Source of the DNA: Herminiimonas arsenicoxydans
Lineage (GTDB): Bacteria > Pseudomonadota > Gammaproteobacteria > Burkholderiales > Burkholderiaceae_D
NCBI GenBank assembly: GCA_000026125.1
Contig: CU207211.1
Span: 2,542,001-2,606,000, forward strand
Direction: 5' to 3'
DNA: 64,000 nucleotides
Shown: piece by piece, positions 39,832-49,560 of the stretch
Layout of the letters: each line of letters starts with the position of its first letter
How positions within the stretch are numbered: the first letter of the stretch is position 1
The notes under the pieces: model-generated
What the model saw: the letters and a program-made list of their open reading frames with translations, nothing else
Told to the model about the DNA's origin: nothing
The model's database searches: none
Translations under genes and position numbers: made by a program

Positions 39832-40319
39832 ACAGGTAATTTCATTTCTACGGCGATTTGCGTTTGCTTGACGCGGAATTGTTCGAGACTGGCAGCCAGT
39901 TTGTCGTCGGTGGTGGCGAGAATCGCAATCGCTGCCAGCGCGGCGTTTGCCGCACCCGCTTCACCGATGGCGAAAGTGGAAACCGGAATGCCTTTTGGCA
40001 TTTGCACGATGGACAACAGCGAATCTTCGCCGCGCAGATATTTGGACGGTACCGGCACGCCCAGAATCGGCACGATGGTTTTGGCTGCCAGCATGCCCGG
40101 CAGATGCGCCGCACCGCCGGCGCCGGCGATGATCGCACGCACGCCGCGCGCGCGCGCCGACTCGGCGTAGGCAAACATCTGATCCGGCATCCGATGCGCA
40201 GAAATTACCTGCGCTTCATGTGCGACGCCGAATTCTTTCAGGATCGCGACTGCATGCTGCATCACATCCCAGTCGGATGAAGAGCCCATCACCACGCCTA
40301 TCAAAGGTGCATTCGCCAT
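39828..40319 (-). CDS. purE: N5-carboxyaminoimidazole ribonucleotide mutase
   Basis: The 163-residue class I PurE has GVVMGSSSDWDVMQHAVAIL at the N-terminus, SAHRMPDQMFAYAESA and AGAGGAAHLPGMLAAKT. It moves the carboxylate of N5-CAIR to give CAIR. It lies between purC (1-nt gap) and purK (4-nt overlap) as one translational unit. Confidence 0.97.
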   Translation of the reverse strand: MANAPLIGVVMGSSSDWDVMQHAVAILKEFGVAHEAQVISAHRMPDQMFAYAESARARGVRAIIAGAGGAAHLPGMLAAKTIVPILGVPVPSKYLRGEDSLLSIVQMPKGIPVSTFAIGEAGAANAALAAIAILATTDDKLAASLEQFRVKQTQIAVEMKLPV

Positions 40320-40320
40320 A

Positions 40321-41217
40321 TCAGCCTTTCAGGTCTTCGCCAGTCAAACGGGTCAGTGCTTCGCGATACTTGGCACCGGTTTTTTCGATGACATCGGCCG
40401 GCAGGGTTGGTGCAGGCGCAGTCTTTTTCCAATCGGTCAGGGTTTCCAGATAGTCGCGCACGAACTGCTTGTCGAACGATGGCGGCGAGATACCGGTTGC
40501 ATACGAATCGGCAGGCCAGAAACGCGATGAATCGGCAGTCAATACTTCATCCATCAGATGCAGGGTGCCGTCCTTGTCCAGACCGAACTCGAACTTGGTG
40601 TCGGCGATGATGATGCCGCGCGTCGCCGCATAATCGGCAGCGGTTTTGTACAGCTTGATGCTGACGTCGCGGATCTTGCCGGCCAGTTCCTTGCCTATGC
40701 GTTGCTCCATCTCGGCGAAGGTGATGTTTTCATCATGCTCGCCCATGTCGGCTTTGGCAGCGGGCGTGAAAATCGGCTCGGCGAGTTTCTCCGCCTGCTT
40801 CAAACCAGCCGGCAATTGCACGCCGCAGACGGCACCGGTTTTCTGATAATCGCTCCAGCCGGAACCGATCAGGTAACCGCGCACCACCGCTTCCACCAGT
40901 ATCGGTTGCAGACGCTTGGCAACGACGGCGCGATTCTTTACCTGCTCCACTTCATCTGGCGCCACCACCGATTCAGGCGCGATGCCGGTCAGGTGATTCG
41001 GCACGATGTCCTTCAACTTTTCAAACCAGAAATCGGACATCTGGTTCAGCACGCGACCTTTGTCAGGAATCGCTTCGTTCATCACGACGTCGAACGCCGA
41101 CAGGCGATCGCTGGTGACGATCAAAATCTTGTCGTCGCCTACGGCATAATTTTCGCGAACCTTGCCGCGGCCGAGCAAGGGCAATGAAGTAATGGTGGAC
41201 TGATACAGACTGGTCAT
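40321..41217 (-). CDS. purC: SAICAR synthetase (phosphoribosylaminoimidazole-succinocarboxamide synthase)
   Basis: The 298-residue protein has the glycine-rich start [20 protein letters not shown], then [19 protein letters not shown] and [20 protein letters not shown]. It is the longer yeast/beta-proteobacterial type rather than the 237-residue E. coli type. It joins CAIR and aspartate. It heads purC-purE-purK-sua5 and is separated from fba by a hairpin and a short tandem repeat. Confidence 0.96.
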   Translation of the reverse strand: MTSLYQSTITSLPLLGRGKVRENYAVGDDKILIVTSDRLSAFDVVMNEAIPDKGRVLNQMSDFWFEKLKDIVPNHLTGIAPESVVAPDEVEQVKNRAVVAKRLQPILVEAVVRGYLIGSGWSDYQKTGAVCGVQLPAGLKQAEKLAEPIFTPAAKADMGEHDENITFAEMEQRIGKELAGKIRDVSIKLYKTAADYAATRGIIIADTKFEFGLDKDGTLHLMDEVLTADSSRFWPADSYATGISPPSFDKQFVRDYLETLTDWKKTAPAPTLPADVIEKTGAKYREALTRLTGEDLKG

Positions 41218-41238
41218 AGCGTTTCCATAAATCTGAAA

Positions 41239-41259
41239 CGGCGATTACTGGAATCGCCG
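41239..41259 (-). terminator. Hairpin between fba and purC
   Basis: A perfect 8-bp inverted repeat CGGCGATT / AATCGCCG with a 5-nt loop. On the minus strand it is followed by TTT, so it could partly terminate fba transcription before purC. It is weak for a full terminator. Confidence 0.45.
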
Positions 41260-41266
41260 AGGTGTA

Positions 41267-41296
41267 GTTACACTGCTAAAGGTTGCACTGCTAAAT
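41267..41296. repeat. Tandem 15-nt direct repeat upstream of purC
   Basis: GTTACACTGCTAAAG is followed at once by GTTGCACTGCTAAAT (13 of 15 bases match). It lies just past the fba stop, between the fba and purC genes. It may be a slippage duplication or a regulator half-site pair. Confidence 0.5.
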
Positions 41297-41313
41297 ATAT
41301 TTACTCAATGCGC

Positions 41314-42378
41314 TTACTGAACGATTTGCGCCAATGCACCGCTCTTGTATTTTTCGGCCATTTTTTCCAAAGGCAGCGGTTTGATTTTTGCCGCCTGACC
41401 TTCGCAGCCGAAAGCGAGGAAACGTGCCTTGCACACTTGTTTCGCGGCTTCCTTGGCCGGCTTCAGATAATCGCGCGGATCGAACTTGGATGGATTTTCC
41501 ATCAGATAACGACGGATTGCACCGGTCATCGCCAGACGGATATCGGTATCGATATTGATCTTGCGTACGCCGTTCTTGATGCCGATCTGGATTTCCTCCA
41601 CCGGCACGCCGTAGGTTTCCTTCATGTCGCCGCCGAATTCGCGGATTTCAGCCAGCAATTCCTGCGGCACCGATGACGAACCATGCATCACCAGATGAGT
41701 GTTTGGAATGCGCAAATGGATTTCGCGGATGCGTTCAATCGCCAGAATATCGCCGGTCGGCTTGCGCGAAAATTTGTATGCGCCATGCGAAGTTCCGATG
41801 GCGATGGCCAGCGCGTCGCATTGCGTCCGCTTGACGAAATCAGCCGCCTGTTCGACGTCGGTCAGCAACTGTTCGCGTGTCATCTTGCCGTCGGCGCCGT
41901 GACCGTCTTCCTTGTCGCCCATCATGGTTTCCAGCGAACCGAGCACGCCCAGTTCCGCTTCGACCGTGACGCCGATTGCGTGTGAAAATTCAACCACCTT
42001 GCGCGACACTTCGACGTTGTATTCATAAGTCGCCACCGACTTGCCGTCCGCATTGAGCGAGCCGTCCATCATCACCGAGGTAAAGCCGGAACGAATTGCC
42101 GCCATGCAGACTGCCGGCGTCTGGCCGTGATCCTGATGCATGACAACCGGAATATGCGGATAGGCTTCTACCGCTGCTGCGATCAAATGACGCAGGAAGG
42201 GCTCGCCCGCATATTTGCGTGCACCGGCCGACGCCTGCATGATCACTGGTGCGCCGACTTCATCCGCCGCTTCCATGATGGCTGTCACCTGTTCCAGATT
42301 GTTGACGTTGAACGCCGGCAGGCCGTAGCCGTTTTCAGCCGCGTGGTCGAGCAATTGACGCATGGATACGAGAGGCAT
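41314..42378 (-). CDS. fba: Class II fructose-bisphosphate aldolase
   Basis: The 354-residue zinc TIM-barrel enzyme of the CbbA/FbaA type has the zinc and catalytic motif [29 protein letters not shown], the Na/phosphate loop [14 protein letters not shown], and [15 protein letters not shown] good GGAGA ribosome-binding site precedes the ATG at 42378. It acts in glycolysis/gluconeogenesis next to pgk. In related Burkholderiales a pyruvate kinase gene commonly lies between pgk and fba; here the 155-nt gap has none. Confidence 0.95.
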   Translation of the reverse strand: MPLVSMRQLLDHAAENGYGLPAFNVNNLEQVTAIMEAADEVGAPVIMQASAGARKYAGEPFLRHLIAAAVEAYPHIPVVMHQDHGQTPAVCMAAIRSGFTSVMMDGSLNADGKSVATYEYNVEVSRKVVEFSHAIGVTVEAELGVLGSLETMMGDKEDGHGADGKMTREQLLTDVEQAADFVKRTQCDALAIAIGTSHGAYKFSRKPTGDILAIERIREIHLRIPNTHLVMHGSSSVPQELLAEIREFGGDMKETYGVPVEEIQIGIKNGVRKINIDTDIRLAMTGAIRRYLMENPSKFDPRDYLKPAKEAAKQVCKARFLAFGCEGQAAKIKPLPLEKMAEKYKSGALAQIVQ

Positions 42379-42533
42379 GGTAATTCTCCAAAAACAGTAA
42401 ATATAAGTTGGTCGAGCTGACGATTCCTGCAGATGCCGCGCGCTTGCTCAGCAGCGGCTTCTGCATTCATCGCCTATACGACAAATGGGTGTTCAATAAT
42501 CCGTACTACGTTTTCAAGCGATAAGACTGCGTC

Positions 42534-43727
42534 TTAACTGGTGGCGCGCTGTTCCAGAATCTCGACAGCAGGCAGGGTTTTCCCCTCGAGGAATTCGAGG
42601 AAAGCGCCGCCACCGGTCGAGATGTAGCCTATCTTGTCGGCGATATCGTACTTGGCAATCGCCGCCAGCGTATCGCCACCGCCCGCCACTGAAAATCCGC
42701 TGGATTCTGCAATCGCATGTGCCAGTGTTTTGGTGCCGTTGGCAAACTGGTCAAACTCGAATACGCCGACCGGGCCATTCCAGACGATGGTGCCGGCTTG
42801 CGAAATCTGCTTCGCCAGAATGTCCGCCGTCTTCGGGCCGATGTCCAGAATCATGTCGTCATCAGTGACATCTGCCACATCCTTGACGGTCGCAATGGCG
42901 GTCGGCGAAAACTCCTTCGCGCACACCACGTCGACAGGAATCGGTACCGAGGCGCCACGTTTCGCCATCATATCCATGATCGCTCTGGCGTCACCCACCA
43001 AATCTGCTTCCGCCAGCGATTTGCCGATTTTCAAACCGGCAGCCAGCATGAACGTATTGGCAATACCGCCACCGACAATCAGATTATCCACCTTGTCGGC
43101 CAGCGTTTTCAAAATGGTCAGCTTGGTCGATACCTTGGAGCCGGCAACAATTGCCACCAGCGGGCTGGCGGGTTGGTGCAAGGCCTTGCCCAGGGCATCC
43201 AGCTCGGCGGCCAGCAAAGGGCCGGCGCAGGCGACAGTCGCATATTTTGCAATGCCATGCGTGGTCGCTTCGGCACGATGCGCCGTGCCGAATGCATCGT
43301 TCACATAGACATCGCACAGTGCGGCAATTTTTTTTGCCAGCACATCATCGTTCTTTTTCTCGCCCTTGTTGACGCGGCAATTTTCCAGCAGAACGACCTG
43401 GCCCGGTGCCACATCCACGCCATCTACCCAGTCTTGTTTCAGCGCTACCGGCTGGCCGAGCAATTCGCTCAGGCGCTGTGCAATCGGCGCCAGCGTATCG
43501 GCCGGCTTGAACTCGCCTTCGACCGGACGTCCCAGATGGGAAGTCACCATCACGGCAGCGCCCGCCTGCAGTGCCTGCCGTATCGCCGGCACCGAAGCGC
43601 GTATGCGCGTGTCTTCGGTGATATTGCCCTTGCCGTCTTGCGGCACATTGAGATCGGCACGGATAAATACGCGCTTGCCCTTCAGTTCATTACGCGCGAT
43701 CAAATCGCTCAATCTTTTGAATTGCAT
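42534..43727 (-). CDS. pgk: Phosphoglycerate kinase
   Basis: The 397-residue protein has [49 protein letters not shown] and the C-terminal [20 protein letters not shown] loop with [15 protein letters not shown]. It interconverts 1,3-bisphosphoglycerate and 3-phosphoglycerate with ADP/ATP. It heads the pgk-fba-purCEK-sua5 run on the minus strand. Confidence 0.97.
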   Translation of the reverse strand: MQFKRLSDLIARNELKGKRVFIRADLNVPQDGKGNITEDTRIRASVPAIRQALQAGAAVMVTSHLGRPVEGEFKPADTLAPIAQRLSELLGQPVALKQDWVDGVDVAPGQVVLLENCRVNKGEKKNDDVLAKKIAALCDVYVNDAFGTAHRAEATTHGIAKYATVACAGPLLAAELDALGKALHQPASPLVAIVAGSKVSTKLTILKTLADKVDNLIVGGGIANTFMLAAGLKIGKSLAEADLVGDARAIMDMMAKRGASVPIPVDVVCAKEFSPTAIATVKDVADVTDDDMILDIGPKTADILAKQISQAGTIVWNGPVGVFEFDQFANGTKTLAHAIAESSGFSVAGGGDTLAAIAKYDIADKIGYISTGGGAFLEFLEGKTLPAVEILEQRATS

Positions 43728-44041
43728 GAGTAATCGTTGTCAAGTTGGACGAAAGACCGCTATTTTACCGCACCGGATGGCGCAAAACCCTTGGCTTCAT
43801 ACCAATGTTCGGTGCGAAAAAAGCGGGAAGAGAGGAAATTGCCGGTTTGACCATCAAATTTGTTCAGGTGGCAAAGTCATGGCTTAGAAGGCCGCATCTC
43901 AAATAGATTCAATTTTGATACGAAAAATGGCGGCAGGCCGGATAAAATCACATTATCCGGCACTGCAGACTACCTAGGGTTTTTCCGCTCTGGCCGAATC
44001 CGTTAAAATCGAAGTCTCGTAAAATTACTGGAGATATCAAC
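43728..44041. other. Divergent regulatory region between pgk and ilvE
   Basis: About 314 nt with no gene. It must hold the promoters of both genes. The notable element is the hairpin at 43933-43966; the ilvE-proximal part has a -10-like TTAAAAT near 44004. Nothing else stands out. Confidence 0.5.
43933..43966. promoter_or_regulatory. Strong inverted repeat upstream of ilvE
   Basis: A perfect 9-bp arm pair GCCGGATAA / TTATCCGGC with a 7-nt loop, extended by GCAG / CTGC across one bulged A. No T-run follows. It could be an operator or a transcript hairpin about 75-110 bp upstream of ilvE. Confidence 0.6.
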
Positions 44042-44962
44042 ATGTCGATGGCTGATCGCGATGGGAAAATCTGGAAGGATGGTCGATTAATCGACTGGCG
44101 CGATGCAACTGTGCACGTCCTGACCCATTCGCTGCACTACGGCATGGCGGTATTTGAAGGCGTGCGCGCCTATAGAACTCCGCAAGGCACGGCGATCTTC
44201 CGCCTGCGCGAACATACCGAACGCCTGTTCAATTCGGCAAAAATATTCCAGATGACCATCCCCTTCGATCAGGAAACCGTGATGCAGGCGCAACTGCAGG
44301 TGGTCCGCGAAAACAGGCTGGAAAGCTGCTATCTGCGCCCTCTGGTCTGGATCGGCGATGAAAAGCTTGGCGTCTCCGCGCAGGGAAATACCATACATAT
44401 CGCCATCGCCGCATGGCCGTGGGGTGCGTATCTAGGCGAAGACGGCATCAACAAAGGCATACGCGTCAAAACCTCTTCCTTCAGCCGCCATCACGTCAAT
44501 GTCTCGCTGGTGCGTGCCAAGGCTTCCGGCTATTACATCAACTCCATCCTGGCCAATCAGGAAGCGCTGGCCGACGGTTACGACGAAGCGCTGCTGCTGG
44601 ATACCGACGGCTACGTGTCGGAAGGTTCGGGCGAAAACGTTTTCATCGTCAAGAAAGGCAAGATTTATACGCCCGACCTGGCATCCTGCCTCGACGGCAT
44701 CACGCGCGACTCGGTATTGACGATGGCGCGCGATCTCGGGATTGACGTCGTGGAAAAACGCATTACCCGCGACGAAGTGTATTGCGCCGACGAAGCATTC
44801 TTTACCGGTACCGCAGCCGAAATCACGCCCATACGCGAACTCGACAATCGCACCATCGGCGATGGCAGACGCGGCCCGATTACCGAGAAACTGCAAGCAC
44901 TGTTTTTCGATGTCGTCGCCGGCAAGGCGCCACAATACAGCCATTGGCTGACGATCGTCTGA
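44042..44962 (+). CDS. ilvE: Branched-chain amino acid aminotransferase
   Basis: The 306-residue fold-type IV PLP enzyme has HSLHYGMAVFEGVRAYRT at the N-terminus and the Schiff-base lysine in NVSLVRAKASGYYINSI (Lys160). DGYVSEGSGENVFIVKKG follows, and FFTGTAAEITPIRELDNR near the end. It transaminates leucine, isoleucine and valine. It starts a plus-strand run of four to five genes to 47389. Confidence 0.95.
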   Translation: MSMADRDGKIWKDGRLIDWRDATVHVLTHSLHYGMAVFEGVRAYRTPQGTAIFRLREHTERLFNSAKIFQMTIPFDQETVMQAQLQVVRENRLESCYLRPLVWIGDEKLGVSAQGNTIHIAIAAWPWGAYLGEDGINKGIRVKTSSFSRHHVNVSLVRAKASGYYINSILANQEALADGYDEALLLDTDGYVSEGSGENVFIVKKGKIYTPDLASCLDGITRDSVLTMARDLGIDVVEKRITRDEVYCADEAFFTGTAAEITPIRELDNRTIGDGRRGPITEKLQALFFDVVAGKAPQYSHWLTIV

Positions 44963-45070
44963 TCACCGGCAGCGGGGGCTATTATTTTTATGCGAGCGCC
45001 CCGCTTCCCCTTACTATCTGCAACAATCTCACCTGTTTAACCAGTTCAACACAGCAATTCGGAGAATGAA

Positions 45071-45271
45071 ATGACACAAGCAACGTCCAACGCGTCCGCA
45101 ATCGAACTCGACGGCAAGGATTTGCCGGCTTACTGCCCCAATCCGGCAATGCCGGCCTGGAGCTCGCATCCACGCGTATTCCTGGAATTTTCACACGGCG
45201 GCGAAGCGAAATGTCCGTATTGCGGTACCGTCTATCGCCTGAAACCCGGCACGGTCGCACACGGTCACTGA
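45071..45271 (+). CDS. Zinc-finger domain protein (zf-CHCC type)
   Basis: A 66-residue protein with AYCPNP, an HPRVFLEF strand and AKCPYCGTVYRL, the CHCC zinc-ribbon pattern shared with the mitochondrial NDUFS6 subunit and small bacterial proteins. GGAG precedes the ATG. It sits between ilvE and an NTF2-like gene, a conserved beta-proteobacterial neighbourhood. Function unknown. Confidence 0.85.
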   Translation: MTQATSNASAIELDGKDLPAYCPNPAMPAWSSHPRVFLEFSHGGEAKCPYCGTVYRLKPGTVAHGH

Positions 45272-45280
45272 TAGACCATC

Positions 45281-45712
45281 ATGCCAAAAATACGCAAGCA
45301 GTTCGGCACGGCAGACGACATCGAAAATGCCTTGTACGACGCAATCGGTCGCGCCGATCTGGAAGCGTTGATGGAATTATGGGCAGACGATGAAGAAATC
45401 GTCTGCATTCATCCCGATGGCACGCGCCTGATCGGTTATGCCGCGATCCGTACCTCATGGGAAGAAATTTTCACCCGTGGCGGCGTACACATACGTCCGC
45501 TGCAATTGCATACCTCGCATAATGTAATGAGCGCGGTGCACAATCTGATCGAAGCCGTGTTTACGATAGAGGGTGCGCAACGCGACGTACATATTCTGGC
45601 CACCAATGTGTATGTAAAAACTCCGCTCGGCTGGCGCCTCGTCCTGCATCATGCATCGACGGCACCCGGCAAGGCAAAATCGGAGTTGGTCGCCAATAAT
45701 GTGCTGCATTGA
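45281..45712 (+). CDS. NTF2-like / SnoaL-type protein
   Basis: The 143-residue protein has the NTF2-like fold signature: N-terminal helices (DIENALYDAIGRADLEALME), the acidic WADDEEIVCIHPDGTRLIGY, and LGWRLVLHHAST at the end. It is probably a small ligand-binding or protective protein of the DUF4440/SnoaL-like group. It starts 9 nt after the zinc-finger gene, so the two are probably co-translated. No specific function can be assigned. Confidence 0.8.
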   Translation: MPKIRKQFGTADDIENALYDAIGRADLEALMELWADDEEIVCIHPDGTRLIGYAAIRTSWEEIFTRGGVHIRPLQLHTSHNVMSAVHNLIEAVFTIEGAQRDVHILATNVYVKTPLGWRLVLHHASTAPGKAKSELVANNVLH

Positions 45713-45821
45713 TGGTTGATCCGGACATCCCCTTATCCAACTTTCGTTTGCCATGCACTGCTGCATGACACACGCTTCCTGACAACCCTGCCTGCATCCA
45801 CATCACGCCACGATTGCCTCG

Positions 45822-46772
45822 ATGATCTACCCCGCTCCACGCTGGCTGCCCGGCGGCCATCTGCAAACCATCTACCCTGCAAAATGCATCGCCAAACCAG
45901 CGGTCGCCTACCGGCGCGAACGATGGGATACCGCGGATGGCGATTTCATCGATCTGGATTTTGTCGACGGCAAGACGGGGCAGCCATTCATCGTGATGTT
46001 TCACGGCCTGGAAGGTTCATCCGACAGCCATTACGCACGTGCCCTGATGGCGCACATTGCAAGCCTGGGATGGTCGGGAGCCGTCGTGCATTTTCGCGGC
46101 TGCTCGGGTGAACTCAACCACGCCCCGCGCTTTTATCATTCCGGCGACGCCAGGGAAATCGACTGGATATTGCGGCGCCTCGCACCGCATGCACGTACAC
46201 GGGGCGCCGGCAAATTTTATGCGGCTGGCGTCTCGCTGGGCGGCAATGCGCTCTTACGCTGGCTGGGCGAATCGCAACATCAGGCGGAAGTTGTCGATGC
46301 TGCCTGCGCGATCTCCGCTCCGCTCGATCTTGCAGGCGGTGGCGCAGCCCTGTCGCGCGGCTTCAACATGCTGTACACCCATATTTTTCTGCAAACCCTG
46401 AAGCCGAAATGCCTGGATAAACTCAAACAGTTTCCCGGCTTGTTCGATCGCGACGCGATGATGAATGCACGCGATCTATACGCATTCGATAATGTCGTGA
46501 CCGCCCCTTTGCATGGCTACCTGAACACCGATGATTACTGGTGCCGCGCCAGCGCCAAATACGTACTCGACGACATCACCGTGCCGACGCTGGTATTGAA
46601 CGCACGCAACGATCCTTTTTTACCGGCGCAGTATTTACCTGCGCGCGCGGCAGCGGCCATCACGCTGGAACAGCCTGCACACGGCGGCCATGTAGGCTTT
46701 ACCGTCGGCGCCCCCTTAGGACAATTGAACTGGCTGCCGCAACGCATAGTCAGATTTCTCGACGCCGCTTGA
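45822..46772 (+). CDS. YheT-family alpha/beta hydrolase
   Basis: The 316-residue protein has the YheT N-terminus PRWLPGGHLQTIYPA, an oxyanion region VMFHGLEGSSDSHYARAL, the nucleophile elbow AAGVSLGGNALLRWLGE and a late HGGHVGF for the catalytic His. The Asp lies in LNARNDPFLP. The substrate, probably a short acyl ester, is unknown. Confidence 0.88.
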   Translation: MIYPAPRWLPGGHLQTIYPAKCIAKPAVAYRRERWDTADGDFIDLDFVDGKTGQPFIVMFHGLEGSSDSHYARALMAHIASLGWSGAVVHFRGCSGELNHAPRFYHSGDAREIDWILRRLAPHARTRGAGKFYAAGVSLGGNALLRWLGESQHQAEVVDAACAISAPLDLAGGGAALSRGFNMLYTHIFLQTLKPKCLDKLKQFPGLFDRDAMMNARDLYAFDNVVTAPLHGYLNTDDYWCRASAKYVLDDITVPTLVLNARNDPFLPAQYLPARAAAAITLEQPAHGGHVGFTVGAPLGQLNWLPQRIVRFLDAA

Positions 46773-46789
46773 TTGCAAAGGGATGCAGG

Positions 46790-47389
46790 ATGGATGAGAT
46801 CGTTGCGCAAGCACTAACAAAATGGCCGAACGTACCGCACTGCTACGGCTGGCTGGCGCTCGATGCGCGCGGCAACTGGCGCATGCGTAATGAACATGCA
46901 CAAACGCACAAACTGCCCGGCGACAGAATCACGCATCCGGCCCTGATCGGTTTCATCAATCGCAACTACACTCACGATGCACAAGGTCGCTGGTATTTCC
47001 AGAACGGGCCGCAACGTGTGTACGTAGAACTGGAAGCCACGCCCTACGTTGCGCATACCGAACCGGCAGCCGGCTTCGTACTACAAACAGGTGCGCAGTT
47101 GCTCCACATAGAGCATGGCTGGCTCAGCGAACAGGGAAGATTATTCCTGCAAGGCGATGAAAAAATTGCCTTGCTGGATGATCGCGACATGGCGCAATGT
47201 CTGGCCGAACTGCAACTGGATGAGCAGCCTGTCACTGACGAACAATTGATGCTGTGGCTGGAACAGCGCGGAAGCAGCGGCGAGTTGTCGCTGCGATCCG
47301 GCAGCAAAAAAATAGTGCTCTCCTGCATTCTGGAAGCAGCTATCGGCAAACAGTTCAACTTCATACGCACGCCGCAGACTTCCATCTGA
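46790..47389 (+). CDS. Conserved beta-proteobacterial protein of unknown function
   Basis: The 199-residue soluble protein begins MDEIVAQALTKWPNVPHCYG and contains HPALIGFINRNYTHDAQGRW, FQNGPQRVYVELEATPYV and an acidic middle (LDDRDMAQCLAELQLDEQ). The ATG at 46790, 18 nt after the YheT stop and preceded by an AAGGG-like site, is chosen; the longer frame to 46541 lies within yheT. A DUF family is likely but I do not name it with certainty. Confidence 0.75.
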   Translation: MDEIVAQALTKWPNVPHCYGWLALDARGNWRMRNEHAQTHKLPGDRITHPALIGFINRNYTHDAQGRWYFQNGPQRVYVELEATPYVAHTEPAAGFVLQTGAQLLHIEHGWLSEQGRLFLQGDEKIALLDDRDMAQCLAELQLDEQPVTDEQLMLWLEQRGSSGELSLRSGSKKIVLSCILEAAIGKQFNFIRTPQTSI

Positions 47390-47424
47390 TTTCAGGCTGC
47401 GGGCAAATGCTTGTTCTTTCGTGC

Positions 47425-48996
47425 TCAGCCTTCTTTTTCCTGCCGGATTTCTTCCAGTCGCTGCGCCTTCATCTCACGCTCACGCGCATCGATAATCGAC
47501 AAGTCATAAAACGATGCATCCGGCGCGCGGCGTGCAATCGACAATTGATCGATCGCCGCCGGCAAGCTGCCGTTCAAGGCATACGATTCGGCCAATGCCA
47601 GATGTTGCTGCGCCTGCTTGTTCAATGCAGCATAGGTTTTGGCCAGCCTATCGTACAGCTGCGGCTCATGCCGGTATAACTGCGTCTGATCGCGCAGGAA
47701 TATCACCGCATCGTCATAGCGTGCTGCTGCAAAAAGCGCATCCGCATATTGATGCGCAATCCCCCGCGACAGCGGAAACTGATTGCGTGCGCGTTCCGCT
47801 TCTTCCACTGCTTCCTTGGGCTGATGCGCGGCCAGCTTGATATCGATCGCCAGACTGCTCAGCACAACATTCCTGGCTGTCGGCGAACCGGCCTTCAATG
47901 TTGCCTGGGCATCGTTGAGCATGCTCTGCGCTTTCTTCGCATCGCCCTGCCTGAGTGCAACGTAGGCTAATCCATATTTCCCTGCAATCATTGCCGTGCG
48001 TGTTTTCTGCTGCAACTGCCGCTCGAATGCGGCCCTTGCATCCAGCATGCCCTGCTGCGATGGATCTTGCAGGACCTTGACCCTGGCTTGGATCAAGGGG
48101 AAATCCAGACTGTCCGCATGCTGGCGGTAACGCTGATCGCGTGTGCGCGCCTCGATATCGGCGATACGCTCGGTAGTCATCGGATGCGAACGCAGATAAG
48201 GCGGCGCAGAATCGGTATAGTTGCGGCTGGCCTGCTGCAGGCGCCCGAAAAAATTGATCATGCCGGATGTTTCAAAACCGGCTTCGCGCATGATGTCCAG
48301 TCCGACGCGATCCGCCTCGCGTTCTGCATCGCGGCTGAAGTTGAGCTGTCGCTGTATCGCCAGCCCCTGCCCGCCCATCATCATCGCTATGCCGGCATCC
48401 GGACTCGCCGTTGCCGTCAATGCACCAAGCACCATCGCGGCCAATGGAATCAGCATGTCCTGCTTTTGCTTGCCCAGCATGCGGGCGATATGACGTTGTG
48501 CAACGTGGCCGATTTCATGCGCCATCACGGAAGCAAGCTCGGACTCATTCTGCGCCGCCAGCACCAGCGCCGAATGCACGCCAATAAAACCACCCGGCAA
48601 GGCAAACGCATTCAGCATCGGATCGCGTACCGCGAAGAAGAAAAAATCGTACTGCGTTTCGCCGCGCGCTTCCGGCCGTACTGCAAGCAGGCTGTTGCCC
48701 AGCCCATTCAGATATTCCTGCAAGGGTTCGTCATTCAGATAATCGCGATTGCGCCGGATATCGCGCATGATCTGCTCACCCAGCTTGCGTTCCATCAACG
48801 GCGACAACTCTTCACGCTCGGTATCGCCGAGGCTGGGCAGGGATTGCGCGAACGCAGCCGAAGGCGCGATTGCAGGCGGCAAGGCGCACACAGCCAGCAA
48901 GGCCGCCAGCATCGCAGATCGCACAGGGAATCGCGGCAGAGAAATATCGGCAGGAAGAAAGGATTTCAGTTTCACGATGCTATGATACCCGCTCAT
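47425..48996 (-). CDS. M48-family metalloprotease with TPR domain (BepA/YfgC-like)
   Basis: The 523-residue periplasmic protein has a signal peptide ([24 protein letters not shown]). The M48 catalytic site is [20 protein letters not shown] with a downstream zinc ligand near [15 protein letters not shown], and a C-terminal TPR region runs from about residue 320. BepA-type proteins help assemble or degrade LptD and other outer-membrane proteins. The ATG at 48996 gives a 29-residue extension before the signal core; an internal GTG at 48975 ([10 protein letters not shown]) is a plausible alternative. It is divergent from moaC (44-nt gap). Confidence 0.88.
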   Translation of the reverse strand: MSGYHSIVKLKSFLPADISLPRFPVRSAMLAALLAVCALPPAIAPSAAFAQSLPSLGDTEREELSPLMERKLGEQIMRDIRRNRDYLNDEPLQEYLNGLGNSLLAVRPEARGETQYDFFFFAVRDPMLNAFALPGGFIGVHSALVLAAQNESELASVMAHEIGHVAQRHIARMLGKQKQDMLIPLAAMVLGALTATASPDAGIAMMMGGQGLAIQRQLNFSRDAEREADRVGLDIMREAGFETSGMINFFGRLQQASRNYTDSAPPYLRSHPMTTERIADIEARTRDQRYRQHADSLDFPLIQARVKVLQDPSQQGMLDARAAFERQLQQKTRTAMIAGKYGLAYVALRQGDAKKAQSMLNDAQATLKAGSPTARNVVLSSLAIDIKLAAHQPKEAVEEAERARNQFPLSRGIAHQYADALFAAARYDDAVIFLRDQTQLYRHEPQLYDRLAKTYAALNKQAQQHLALAESYALNGSLPAAIDQLSIARRAPDASFYDLSIIDAREREMKAQRLEEIRQEKEG

Positions 48997-49040
48997 CGCA
49001 AACGTTCCACTCTTTCAGCCACAGACATATTTTCATCATC

Positions 49041-49547
49041 ATGACTGCACACAACAACACTTCTACTGCCAACGACGGCCTGACTCATTTCGATGCCACC
49101 GGTCAGGCGCACATGGTCGATGTCGGCAGCAAGAATGAAACACACCGCATCGCAGTAGCCAGCGGCATCATCCGCATGAAACCGGAAACGCTCTCCATCA
49201 TCGAATCCGGTACCGCAAAAAAAGGCGACGTACTCGGCATCGCCCGCATCGCCGCGATCATGGCTGCGAAACGCACCAGTGATCTGATTCCACTGTGTCA
49301 CCCTCTCGCACTGACGCGCGTCACGGTTGATTTTTCTATCGATGCTGCGCACTCCAGTATTCACTGCACGGCGCAGGTAGAAACCTTCGGAAAAACCGGG
49401 GTGGAGATGGAGGCATTGACCGCCGTGCAAATCGGCTTGCTGACGATTTACGATATGTGCAAGGCGGTGGACAGGGGGATGGTGATGAGCGATATCAAGG
49501 TGCTGGAAAAGCATGGCGGCAAATCGGGGGATTGGACAGCCGCATAA
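49041..49547 (+). CDS. moaC: Cyclic pyranopterin monophosphate synthase MoaC
   Basis: The 168-residue protein has [39 protein letters not shown] and the C-terminal [20 protein letters not shown], all MoaC hallmarks. It acts with MoaA in making cyclic pyranopterin monophosphate for molybdenum cofactor. The ATG at 49041 is used; the longer frame overlaps the BepA-like gene. Confidence 0.96.
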   Translation: MTAHNNTSTANDGLTHFDATGQAHMVDVGSKNETHRIAVASGIIRMKPETLSIIESGTAKKGDVLGIARIAAIMAAKRTSDLIPLCHPLALTRVTVDFSIDAAHSSIHCTAQVETFGKTGVEMEALTAVQIGLLTIYDMCKAVDRGMVMSDIKVLEKHGGKSGDWTAA

Positions 49548-49560
49548 TCGGAAATTTTAT

